From positions 114,497 through 178,496 of the forward strand of contig NZ_DCLL01000033.1 in the NCBI RefSeq assembly GCF_002321025.1: a stretch of 64,000 bases of DNA. The letters are read 5' to 3'. The stretch is from Acinetobacter lwoffii. Its GTDB lineage: Bacteria; Pseudomonadota; Gammaproteobacteria; Pseudomonadales; Moraxellaceae. The position numbers were made by a program, and so were the translations under genes. Below are positions 25,541-33,487 of the stretch, in pieces; the stretch's first letter is position 1, and each line of letters opens with the position of its first letter. A model generated the notes under the pieces. The model ran no database searches, was not told the DNA's origin, and saw only the letters and a list, made by a program, of their open reading frames with translations.

Positions 25541-26545
25541 TTAATTCAGGAACATTTCATGACTATATAAAATTTCGTGACCATTCCAGTAAATATAACC
25601 TTTCTCGATCAGCTCCTTAAGCAGCAAGCGAATGTCCGATTTTGGAAATAACTGTTCCAGTAAATCACGCAGCTCATAAATGTCTTTGGGTTTATTGCCC
25701 TGCAATTCACGCAGTTTACGCGCCACTTCCAGTTGTACCGGATCGATCCGGCCAAAGTTCTTGAACAGGTCTTGCTGTGCCGACTGGATTGGTGACTTGA
25801 GTATTTCAGATGCAACTGGAGCGTCATCTGCCTTCAGTTGGGAAATGACCTGATCCAGTTTCAGATTTTCAACCGGGCTTTGTTCATCCAGATTGAGTTG
25901 CAGCCATTGTTTCAGGACTTTTTTGCGGAAGCTGATTTGCTCATCATAGCGCTTGACGATTTTCAGGTTAATCAACATGCCGACCACATGCTGAGCTTTT
26001 ACCGGCATCACTTGCAGAATATTCGCCACTGAGTTTTTTAGGGTTTCCACCGTATTCGGTTTGCCACTCATTTTGCCTAACGCATCACAGTATTTTTTCA
26101 CCAGTTGCAAGGCAGGTTTGTTCTTGATGGCGTCCAGACTCGGAAGATGATTTTTAGGTTGATCTGTTGGAATGTTTGTCTCATCAGGCTGAATCTGAAT
26201 CAGGTGACACGTAATATCAGAAGTTTGCAGCATCTGTTGCAACATTTCGCAACTGTCCATCGCCGAGATCAATTTAACCTCGGTTTCCGGCTCCAGTAGC
26301 GCCATAAGCTGACCGGCAATGACCGCATATTCATATTCTTTTTGTGGCGATTCAGGCGTGTCCAGTACCACCACCTGACCACTGCTAACCCAGCCGGCAA
26401 GCTCGGTTAAATCCTCTAAGGAGAATTCAAATTTTCCAGCACAGCTAAACAGATATAAAGTCGAATAATGCGCCACAATCTCACGCATTAACTTGGCTGT
26501 GGGGAAATTATTTTCGAGGTCGAGTAGAACAACTTTTGGGTGCAT
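25541..26545 (-). CDS. PIN/NYN-like domain protein with C-terminal winged-helix-like region
   Basis: A 334-residue protein of unknown function. I use ATG 26545; the frame to 26608 begins with TTG, and neither start has a good Shine-Dalgarno. The first 110 residues have the layout of a PIN-like (NYN) nuclease fold: VVLLDLENNFP with acidic residues after the first strand, LYLFSCAGKFEF, then EYEYAVIAGQLMALL and VKLISAMDSCEML. The middle is helical with a basic linker. The last 80 residues (DIYELRDLLEQLFPKSDIRLLLKELIEKGYIYW) look like a winged-helix module. Nuclease activity is unproven. It precedes the topA group by 70 bases. Confidence 0.6.
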   Translation of the reverse strand: MHPKVVLLDLENNFPTAKLMREIVAHYSTLYLFSCAGKFEFSLEDLTELAGWVSSGQVVVLDTPESPQKEYEYAVIAGQLMALLEPETEVKLISAMDSCEMLQQMLQTSDITCHLIQIQPDETNIPTDQPKNHLPSLDAIKNKPALQLVKKYCDALGKMSGKPNTVETLKNSVANILQVMPVKAQHVVGMLINLKIVKRYDEQISFRKKVLKQWLQLNLDEQSPVENLKLDQVISQLKADDAPVASEILKSPIQSAQQDLFKNFGRIDPVQLEVARKLRELQGNKPKDIYELRDLLEQLFPKSDIRLLLKELIEKGYIYWNGHEILYSHEMFLN

Positions 26546-26860
26546 GGGACGCAATTCCGGAATGTACCTGAGAGCCGGTATTAGAGTAGGAAGTGAGTGA
26601 AAGGTCAAATAATTTTACGACTGAATGGGTGCAGGCCTGTTTCGGCAGAGGGCCAAACTGCATTTTATGAAATGCCTGAAAGAAATCTGTTTACGAGCGC
26701 GAATGTTTGTTTTCAGCAGAAAAACTCTTTTAAACTTGATGATCGCGCTGCGCTTTATTACTTTTATATGCGGATTTAATGCAATTTAAAAGCCAATTCA
26801 AAAAAATAATATTTCTCTTTTTAACATCTTATCGATTGGCTCATTTTTATTTTTCAATAA
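26546..26860. other. Intergenic region without recognisable genes
   Basis: About 315 bases between two minus-strand genes. It should contain the promoter for the PIN-like gene. A small hairpin GCATTTTATGAAATGC lies at 26660-26675 without a T-run. No convincing reading frame. Confidence 0.45.
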
Positions 26861-26890
26861 AAAACCCTTAGATCAGCTAAGGGTTGTTGT
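26861..26890 (-). terminator. slyX terminator
   Basis: AACCCTTAG and CTAAGGGTT form a stem around a four-base loop, with a minus-strand T-run (TTTTTTATT). Confidence 0.83.
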
Positions 26891-26912
26891 TGATTAAATC
26901 ATTGGTTGCAAA

Positions 26913-27158
26913 TTAATAATGCGGTGGGCGATCTGCAACCGGATCAAATTCTGCAATGCCTTCAGACAGATCTGAAGACTCAACACGTTGATATAACAGC
27001 GTCATTTGCTTTTTCAGATCAGCAATTTCCAGGGTCTGTTTGGCCACCTGATCATTCAACTGTTCAACTAAATCGTCTAAAAATGCAATTCGCACTTGCA
27101 AATCTTCAATGGGTGCGGAAAATGACGCCTGATCATTTAGATTTTGTTGTTTAGTCAT
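26913..27158 (-). CDS. slyX: SlyX family protein
   Basis: An 81-residue coiled-coil protein. The heptad-rich IEDLQVRIAFLDDLVEQLND and the invariant C-terminal RPPHY identify SlyX. The function is unknown; in E. coli it lies next to slyD. Start ATG 27158 has GAGGA nine bases upstream. It is divergent from uup with only 33 bases between the two start codons, so each promoter must lie within the other gene or overlap it. Confidence 0.93.
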   Translation of the reverse strand: MTKQQNLNDQASFSAPIEDLQVRIAFLDDLVEQLNDQVAKQTLEIADLKKQMTLLYQRVESSDLSEGIAEFDPVADRPPHY

Positions 27159-27191
27159 TTAAAGTCCTCATTGGGGATTTCAGGAAACATT

Positions 27192-29096
27192 ATGGCCTAT
27201 ATTACCCTTAGGGATGTCCAACTTGCGTTTGGTGGACCCGCCCTGCTCGACGGCGCGAATTTTAACTTGGAACGCGGCGAACGAGTGTGTTTGATTGGCC
27301 GTAATGGTGAGGGTAAGTCTACCTTACTTAAGCTGATTGAAGGAAGTTTACTGCCTGACAACGGCGAAGTTTCATTACAAAACGGCATTACTATTTCCAT
27401 GCTGGCGCAAGATGTACCGATGGATTCAGGCAAAGTGGCTGATATCGTGGCAGATGGCGCTGGTGAAGCGTCGGAAGTGTTGCGTGCTTATCATGCTGCC
27501 AGTGAAGCCTGTGTACTAGGTGACATGGACGCCTGTGATCGTATGGGCAACCTGCAACACAAAATGGATCAGCTTGATGGCTGGGCGCTGGAAACCAAAG
27601 TCAATTCGATTTTAAGCAAAATGGGCCTGGACCCGGATGCAGATCTTGCCGATTTGTCCGGTGGTCGTAAACGTCGTGTCCTGCTGGCACGTGCTTTACT
27701 TACCCAACCCGATGTCCTTTTACTGGACGAGCCGACGAACCATTTGGATGTTGAAAGTATCGAATGGCTGGAAAAATTCCTGCTCGATCAAAACAATTTG
27801 ACCCTGCTGTTCATTTCGCATGACCGTGCCTTTGTCGACAGCATCGCCACCCGTATTGTCGAGCTAGATCGCGGTCAGCTGCGCAGTTATGAAGGTAACT
27901 ATTCACGTTATCTAGACCTGAAAGCCCAGCAAATGGAAGCTGAAGAAAAGCAAAATGCGCTGTTCGATAAAAAGCTGGCTGAAGAAGAAGTCTGGATCCG
28001 TCAAGGAATTAAAGCCCGTCGTACCCGTAACGAAGGCCGTGTCCGTGCCCTGAAAGCATTGCGTGAAGAATCTAGAGCACGTCGTTCGCAACAAGGTAAA
28101 GTGACAATGGCGACTCAGGATGCCAACCGTTCCGGCAAACTGGTGTTTGAAATCGAGAACCTGAGTGTGAAATTCGGTGACAATGCACCGATCATCAATA
28201 ATTTTTCTGCACTGGTCCTCCGTGGCGACCGTATCGGTCTGGTCGGTGATAACGGTGTCGGTAAAACTACGCTGATTAAAGCCATTCTGGGCGAGCTAGA
28301 ACATGGTGGTACGGTGAAAACCGGTACACAACTTGAAGTGGCCTATTTTGACCAGCTCCGTAATGCACTGGATCTGGAAAAATCTGTGAAAGATAACGTA
28401 TCAGAAGGTTCTGACCATGTGGATGTGAATGGCAACCGCCGTCATATCTATAGCTACCTGCAAGACTTCCTGTTTTCGCCAGAACGTGCCCGTACCCCAG
28501 TCAAAGCTTTGTCAGGTGGTGAGCGCAACCGTATCCTGCTAGCGAAACTGTTGCTGAAACCATCGAACCTGATTGTGATGGATGAGCCAACCAACGACCT
28601 GGACATGGTGACTTTAGAGTTATTGGAAGAAATGCTCGGTGGCTACAAAGGCACTCTGCTGTTGATCTCGCATGACCGTGCCTTTATGGACAACGTGGTG
28701 ACATCAACTTGGGTCTTTGATGGTAAGGGCAATATCGAAGAATATGTCGGCGGTTATCAGGATTATCTTGAACAGCGTCCGGATCAAACGGTCGTTGATC
28801 AAAAAAGTGCCGTGAAAAAAGCCATGGCCAAAGCAGAAGCTGAGACTGCACCGGTCGCTGCCAAAAAAGTTAAACTCAGTTATAAAGACCAGCGCGCACT
28901 CGAGCAACTTCCAGCTGAGATGGAAGCGCTAGAAAAAGAGCAGGTCGAGATCAATGCACAACTGGCTGATGGCTCTTTATTTGTGACTGATTCCGATAAA
29001 GCACTGAAACTGTCTAAACGCTTATCCGAAATTGATGAGCTGTTACTGGAAAAATTAGAGCGTTGGGAAGAGCTGGACAATCTAAGTAACGGCTAA
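27192..29096 (+). CDS. uup: ABC-F ATPase Uup
   Basis: A 634-residue ABC-F protein with two ATPase domains. Walker A motifs are GRNGEGKST (residues 36-44) and GDNGVGKTT. Signature motifs are LSGGRKRR and LSGGERNR, and both Walker B blocks are followed by the ABC-F type LDEPTNHLD and MDEPTNDLD. A C-terminal coiled coil (after residue 555; KLSYKDQRALEQLP) is the Uup-specific DNA-binding domain. Uup affects replication-fork and ribosome processes. The ATG at 27192 has AGGA eight bases upstream; the 16 extra codons of the longer frame are rejected. Confidence 0.93.
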   Translation: MAYITLRDVQLAFGGPALLDGANFNLERGERVCLIGRNGEGKSTLLKLIEGSLLPDNGEVSLQNGITISMLAQDVPMDSGKVADIVADGAGEASEVLRAYHAASEACVLGDMDACDRMGNLQHKMDQLDGWALETKVNSILSKMGLDPDADLADLSGGRKRRVLLARALLTQPDVLLLDEPTNHLDVESIEWLEKFLLDQNNLTLLFISHDRAFVDSIATRIVELDRGQLRSYEGNYSRYLDLKAQQMEAEEKQNALFDKKLAEEEVWIRQGIKARRTRNEGRVRALKALREESRARRSQQGKVTMATQDANRSGKLVFEIENLSVKFGDNAPIINNFSALVLRGDRIGLVGDNGVGKTTLIKAILGELEHGGTVKTGTQLEVAYFDQLRNALDLEKSVKDNVSEGSDHVDVNGNRRHIYSYLQDFLFSPERARTPVKALSGGERNRILLAKLLLKPSNLIVMDEPTNDLDMVTLELLEEMLGGYKGTLLLISHDRAFMDNVVTSTWVFDGKGNIEEYVGGYQDYLEQRPDQTVVDQKSAVKKAMAKAEAETAPVAAKKVKLSYKDQRALEQLPAEMEALEKEQVEINAQLADGSLFVTDSDKALKLSKRLSEIDELLLEKLERWEELDNLSNG

Positions 29097-29117
29097 ATAT
29101 TCCCCGAGCTTTTACTC

Positions 29118-29148
29118 AAGCATCTGTATTCGTACAGATGCTTTTTTA
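29118..29148 (+). terminator. uup terminator
   Basis: AAGCATCTGTA and TACAGATGCTT form a perfect 11-base stem with a TTCG loop, followed by a T-run. Confidence 0.92.
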
Positions 29149-29203
29149 TTTCAATAATCTTCTCTGTTAGACTGCACTTAATCTTTTGGCCCTATATTGT
29201 TTT

Positions 29204-30139
29204 ATGAGTACTCAGCCTGCATATCAACCCGGTGAATTTCAATGGTCATTCCTGTTACCTCAATATTGGGGCAACTGGCTGGGCATTATTTTCCTGATGA
29301 TTCTGGCGATCTTACCTTGGGCCATTCAGCATCGTCTGGCGTCCCTGCTGGGCCAGCTTTCTTTTAAATACCTCAAATCACGTCGTGAAACCACACTTCG
29401 CAATCTGGAAGTCTGTTTTCCTGAATGGTCTAAAGAGCAGGTACAGGACAATGCCCGTCAGGTATTTGTCGATCAAATGTTGGGTGTGTTTGAGACGCTA
29501 AATGCCTGGTACAGTCCGAAATGGTTTCAAGGTCGCGTCACTATTGAAGGGCTGGAACATATTCACAAGGCACAAGCCGCAGGCCAAGGCATGCTGTTAT
29601 TAGGCACGCATTCAACCTTGCTCGATGCTGGCGGTTATCTGTGTGCACAGTATTTTGATCCGGATGTGGTCTATCGCCCGCAGAATAATCCACTTTTGGA
29701 CATGCTGATTTACCGTTGTCGTGCCACGATTTATGCCAACCAGATTGATCATGACGATATGCGCGGTCTGGTACGTAACCTGAAAAATGGCCATGCGATC
29801 TGGTACAGTCCGGATCAGGATTATGGTTTAAAACAAGGCGTGATGGCACCTTTCTTTGGCGTGCCGGCAGCAACTGTAACCGCGCATCGCCGTTTACTAA
29901 AAATGACCAAAGCCGCTGCAATTCCTTTATATTTCTATCGTCATGGCGATATTAAAAATCCGCGCTACCATGTGCTGATTGAGCCGGCACTGGAGAATTT
30001 CCCTGGTGAAAATGAAGTCGAAGATGCCACTCGTGTGAATCTGGTGATTGAGCAGCAGTTACGCCTCGCACCGACCCAATATATGTGGTTCCACCGCCGT
30101 TTTAAGACTCGTCCTGAAGGTTATAAATCAATTTACTAA
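29204..30139 (+). CDS. lpxL: Lipid A late acyltransferase LpxL-type
   Basis: A 311-residue inner-membrane acyltransferase that adds a secondary acyl chain to Kdo2-lipid IVA. The catalytic HX4D is HSTLLD at residues 136-141. Other family blocks are YRPQNNPLLDML, AIWYSPDQDYG and the closing YMWFHRRFKTRPEG, which is shared with LpxL/LpxP rather than LpxM. An N-terminal membrane helix covers about residues 24-43. ATG 29204 is preferred over an upstream TTG. It stands between the uup terminator and a decayed acetyltransferase. Confidence 0.9.
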   Translation: MSTQPAYQPGEFQWSFLLPQYWGNWLGIIFLMILAILPWAIQHRLASLLGQLSFKYLKSRRETTLRNLEVCFPEWSKEQVQDNARQVFVDQMLGVFETLNAWYSPKWFQGRVTIEGLEHIHKAQAAGQGMLLLGTHSTLLDAGGYLCAQYFDPDVVYRPQNNPLLDMLIYRCRATIYANQIDHDDMRGLVRNLKNGHAIWYSPDQDYGLKQGVMAPFFGVPAATVTAHRRLLKMTKAAAIPLYFYRHGDIKNPRYHVLIEPALENFPGENEVEDATRVNLVIEQQLRLAPTQYMWFHRRFKTRPEGYKSIY

Positions 30140-30184
30140 ATCTATTTGATCACGGGATTTGAAGGGGTCTAGCTTAAAATCATT

Positions 30185-30593
30185 TTAATGATCCGTTCCC
30201 TGATAAATCCACATGGCCTCCGTTTTTCCCGCACGCGTGAAGCCTAAGGCTTGATAAAAGCCTGTCGCCTGCTAATCGGCCACTAAAATCTGCTGATGAA
30301 ATCCTGAATAATATTGCAGCATGTTTTGCATGAACAGACGACCAATGCCTTGTCGTTGCAACTTGGGATCAACCAAAAAATGCGGAAAATACACCACCAG
30401 ATAACCATCTGAAATCGCATTTGCCAGTCCAACTAGCCGGCCATTTATCCGTGCAGTGACCAGACGATGCGAATGTTGTAACGCTTGGAGTAAAAGTTGT
30501 GGTTTCTCAGCGGCAGACCATTAGATTCATACGATAGAGCTGAAGTACTTCCGATTGATTGACTGAATCATTACTGACAATGACAATTTCCTT
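30185..30593 (-). pseudogene. GNAT acetyltransferase, inactivated
   Basis: Conceptual translation of the minus strand gives a recognisable GNAT protein in two frames. The first part reads EIVIVSNDSVNQSEVLQLYR, then the frame shifts near 30515-30530. The second part reads SAAEKPQLLLQALQHSHRLV, continues through the acetyl-CoA site QRQGIGRLFM and ends AMWIYQGTDH. A second lesion is an in-frame TAG at 30272-30274 between VAD and QATGFYQALGF. The expected start position holds AAG rather than ATG. At least two independent mutations make sequencing error unlikely. Confidence 0.82.
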
Positions 30594-30929
30594 TCTGCAC
30601 TCTCAAAATATAGCCTTAAATAAATAATTTTAATTATCAACAAATTAGAAAAATAAGCATTGGAAATAATTTAACCCGAGCTCTACATCCTGTAAAACTC
30701 GGGTTAATGAGGTTGTGCTTTCACATATTATAATTCGTTCTGCTTTTTTTTGATTTCCCTTTCAGCATCATATCCATGATGTCTTCATTCAGCTTCGTCT
30801 TCCTTATGAGAATATCCTTTCTCGACTCCCTGTGCTGATAAACCTAGAATACCCAGATTCCCAACCCCTGCCCATTCGCAAGAAGCGGAAACTGTTGTAA
30901 GCAATATCGTACACTTTTCTTCTAAAAAG
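30594..30929. other. Intergenic region with possible remnant of a small gene
   Basis: Contains a perfect inverted repeat (30671-30707). On the minus strand, a 62-codon frame (30785-30973) that overlaps the end of the EEP gene reads SASCEWAGVGNLGILGLSAQ and then GVEKGYSHKEDEAE before a stop. In the next frame LNEDIMDMMLKGKSKKSRTN continues without stops to about 30716. Together they could be a frameshifted small secreted protein or chance. I do not call it a gene. Confidence 0.3.
30671..30707. repeat. Perfect 10-base inverted repeat
   Basis: TTAACCCGAG and CTCGGGTTAA flank a 17-base spacer. It has no clear T-run on either strand, so it may be a weak terminator for the EEP-family gene or a protein-binding site. 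Confidence 0.5.
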
Positions 30930-32060
30930 CTAAGAGATTTTGCCCCCTTCTTTATATGCCAAAGCAACTTCATCAGTGACTATTTTTTCCTCTTTCTCTG
31001 CTTTCTGAATACCTTCTTCAATAGCTTTTTGTGCTTCCTGCTCATCTTCATCAGTTTGTTCTAATTCTTCCTGAATATGCTCGAATATCCGACCGGTTTG
31101 CAAAACCAGAAAGACCGGAAAATGGTCAGAACCCACATGCGGTAAACGCTCCATGTGTACCAAGGCAAAATCGGTACTGTGAAAGACGTGATCAAGCGAC
31201 CAGCGAAAAAAAGGATAATCTGCGTGAAAAGTATTCACATAATGACGCCCTACCCGCGGATCCAGCAGCCCACTAATGCGTTGAAACAGGCGTGTGGTAC
31301 GTGACCAGGCCACGTCATTCAGATCGCCCATCACGATACAGCTTTCATCCAGATCTTTAATCTGATCACCGACAATCAGCAGTTCAGCATCACGCAAGGT
31401 GGAATCCTTGGCCTCGGTCGGACTGGGTGGTTTGGGATGCAGACAGTAGAGCTGTACCGCTTGTCCCGAACGTAAGATCACCGTGGTATGAATGGAGGGA
31501 ATTTCATCACTCAGAATAAATTTAACCTCAGTTTCACTCAGTTCAAGCTTGCTATATAGATGCATGCCATACAGATTATCCAAAGGCACAGGCACGCGAT
31601 AAGGATAATCAGCTTCAATCACTGAGAGTGCATTTTGCCAGTTTTGATCGGTTTCCAGGGTTAAAACCAGATCTGGCTGATGAATCTGGATCTGCTCGAT
31701 CAGTAAATGATATTTGGTATTGGTAGTAAGTACATTGGAAACGACGAGGGAAATCTGACGTTGCGGATCCAGCTGATCCTGCTTGACCTGCTTGACCTGT
31801 TTTTTCCAGATAAAAGTATAGGGCAATACCATTTTCAGCTGATAGGCCAAAGCCGCCATCAGCCCTATAAAAAGTAGCTGATTCAACCAGTTCCAGGGAT
31901 GATCAACCAGAAGAAAAAGAATAAAGGCGATAAAGCCCAATACCAGAATTTGTAAGCGTGGAAAATCCGCACCCCGAATCCACCATTCATCACGTGGTAT
32001 CAGTGACCAAAAACTTAACCAAATGACAATGATTGCCAGAATTTGGATAACCCATATCAT
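30930..32060 (-). CDS. Membrane-anchored endonuclease/exonuclease/phosphatase family protein
   Basis: A 376-residue protein with three N-terminal membrane helices (about residues 3-20, 32-48 and 56-80) and a C-terminal EEP domain. In the domain, VVSNVLTTNTKYHLL, then DLVLTLETDQNWQ (the acidic metal ligand), then VMGDLNDVAWS and VGSDHFPVFLVL form the usual catalytic blocks. The last 50 residues are highly charged (DEDEQEAQKAIEEG). Substrates may be phospholipids, sugars or nucleic acids; this is not decided. Divergent from asd. Confidence 0.85.
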   Translation of the reverse strand: MIWVIQILAIIVIWLSFWSLIPRDEWWIRGADFPRLQILVLGFIAFILFLLVDHPWNWLNQLLFIGLMAALAYQLKMVLPYTFIWKKQVKQVKQDQLDPQRQISLVVSNVLTTNTKYHLLIEQIQIHQPDLVLTLETDQNWQNALSVIEADYPYRVPVPLDNLYGMHLYSKLELSETEVKFILSDEIPSIHTTVILRSGQAVQLYCLHPKPPSPTEAKDSTLRDAELLIVGDQIKDLDESCIVMGDLNDVAWSRTTRLFQRISGLLDPRVGRHYVNTFHADYPFFRWSLDHVFHSTDFALVHMERLPHVGSDHFPVFLVLQTGRIFEHIQEELEQTDEDEQEAQKAIEEGIQKAEKEEKIVTDEVALAYKEGGKIS

Positions 32061-32248
32061 AAACTGCGCTCTTAATTAAGTTATTATTTTTTCTAAAAGA
32101 AAAATGACGTTATCAATTTTGTATGTATCATAAAGCAGATATTTCTCTCAAGAATATTGATGTTTTGATTGTGTAGCTCTTGCAGTTGGGTCCCTTTTTG
32201 GTACACTCGAATCCCTTTTGATTTTTTAACGCACCGAGGCAAAGTGAC

Positions 32249-33367
32249 ATGAAAGTAGGTCTGGTCGGTTGGCGCGGGATGGTCGGTTCCGTCCTTATGC
32301 AACGTATGGTTGAAGAGAATGATTTTGCTCATTTTGAGCCATTCTATTTCTCTACCAGTAATGCAGGCGGTGAAGCGCCGGCATTTGGCGGTAAGACCGC
32401 CCCAGCACTTATGGATGCATCAGACATTAACAGTCTGAAGCAAATGGATGTCATTATTACCTGTCAAGGTGGCGACTATACCTCTGAAGTTTTCCCGAAA
32501 TTGAAAGCTGAAGGCTGGAATGGTTACTGGATTGATGCAGCATCAACCTTACGTATGGATGATGAAGCCATCATCGTACTTGATCCGGTCAACATGCATG
32601 TGATCAAAGATGGTTTGGTTAAAGGCACCAAGACTTTTGTCGGTGGTAACTGTACAGTTTCCTTGATGCTGATGGGCTTGGGCGGTCTATTCCAGAACAA
32701 TCTGGTGGAATGGGCAACGTCAATGACCTATCAGGCCGCTTCAGGTGCAGGCGCGCAAAACATGCGTGAACTGATCAATGGTATGGGTTATTTATATAAC
32801 AATACCAAAGAGTTGCTTGATGATCCGCGTTCTCCAATTCTGGATATCGACTCTAGAATTGCTGAATTACAACGTGGTGAAGGCTTCCCGTCTGCAAACT
32901 TTGGTGTGCCTTTGGCTGGTTCACTCATTCCTTATATCGATAAGCAACTGGAAAGCGGCCAGTCGAAAGAAGAATGGAAAGGTCAGGTCGAGACCAACAA
33001 GATTCTGGGCAATCAGCAGATCGTGCCAATTGATGGTCACTGCGTGCGTATTGGTGCCATGCGTTGTCACTCTCAGGCATTAACCCTGAAATTGAAAAAA
33101 GATGTACCTTTGGATGAAATCGAAGACATCATTGCACGTGCTAATGACTGGTCTAAAGTGGTTCCAAATACTCGTGAAGCATCGATGACTGATCTGACTC
33201 CTGTTGCTGTAACAGGTACTTTAAGCGTTCCAGTGGGCCGCCTGCGCAAGCTGAACATGGGTAAAGAATATCTGGGTGCATTCACTGTAGGTGACCAGTT
33301 GCTTTGGGGTGCTGCCGAGCCGTTACGCCGTATGCTGCGTATTCTGATTGATTATAAAAATGCCTAA
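32249..33367 (+). CDS. asd: Aspartate-semialdehyde dehydrogenase
   Basis: A 372-residue enzyme that reduces aspartyl phosphate to aspartate semialdehyde for lysine, DAP, methionine and threonine synthesis. It starts MKVGLVGWRGMVGSVLMQRM (nucleotide fold). The catalytic cysteine lies in FVGGNCTVSLMLM, and substrate residues in CVRIGAMRCHSQALTLKL. The length fits the gammaproteobacterial class (about 370). The order asd, FimV-like, truA is the one known from Pseudomonas. Terminator directly after. Confidence 0.97.
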   Translation: MKVGLVGWRGMVGSVLMQRMVEENDFAHFEPFYFSTSNAGGEAPAFGGKTAPALMDASDINSLKQMDVIITCQGGDYTSEVFPKLKAEGWNGYWIDAASTLRMDDEAIIVLDPVNMHVIKDGLVKGTKTFVGGNCTVSLMLMGLGGLFQNNLVEWATSMTYQAASGAGAQNMRELINGMGYLYNNTKELLDDPRSPILDIDSRIAELQRGEGFPSANFGVPLAGSLIPYIDKQLESGQSKEEWKGQVETNKILGNQQIVPIDGHCVRIGAMRCHSQALTLKLKKDVPLDEIEDIIARANDWSKVVPNTREASMTDLTPVAVTGTLSVPVGRLRKLNMGKEYLGAFTVGDQLLWGAAEPLRRMLRILIDYKNA

Positions 33368-33389
33368 TATCCTGTAGATATAAAGCCAA

Positions 33390-33419
33390 AAGCCGATCTT
33401 TATTGATCGGCTTTTTTAT
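33390..33419 (+). terminator. asd terminator
   Basis: AAGCCGATC and GATCGGCTT form a nine-base stem, loop TTTATT, then a T-run. Confidence 0.9.
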
Positions 33420-33487
33420 GTAACTATTGCGTAAGTATTTTACAAAAAACAAACATCCCGTTAATCTATAATTTTCGCTATGCGATA

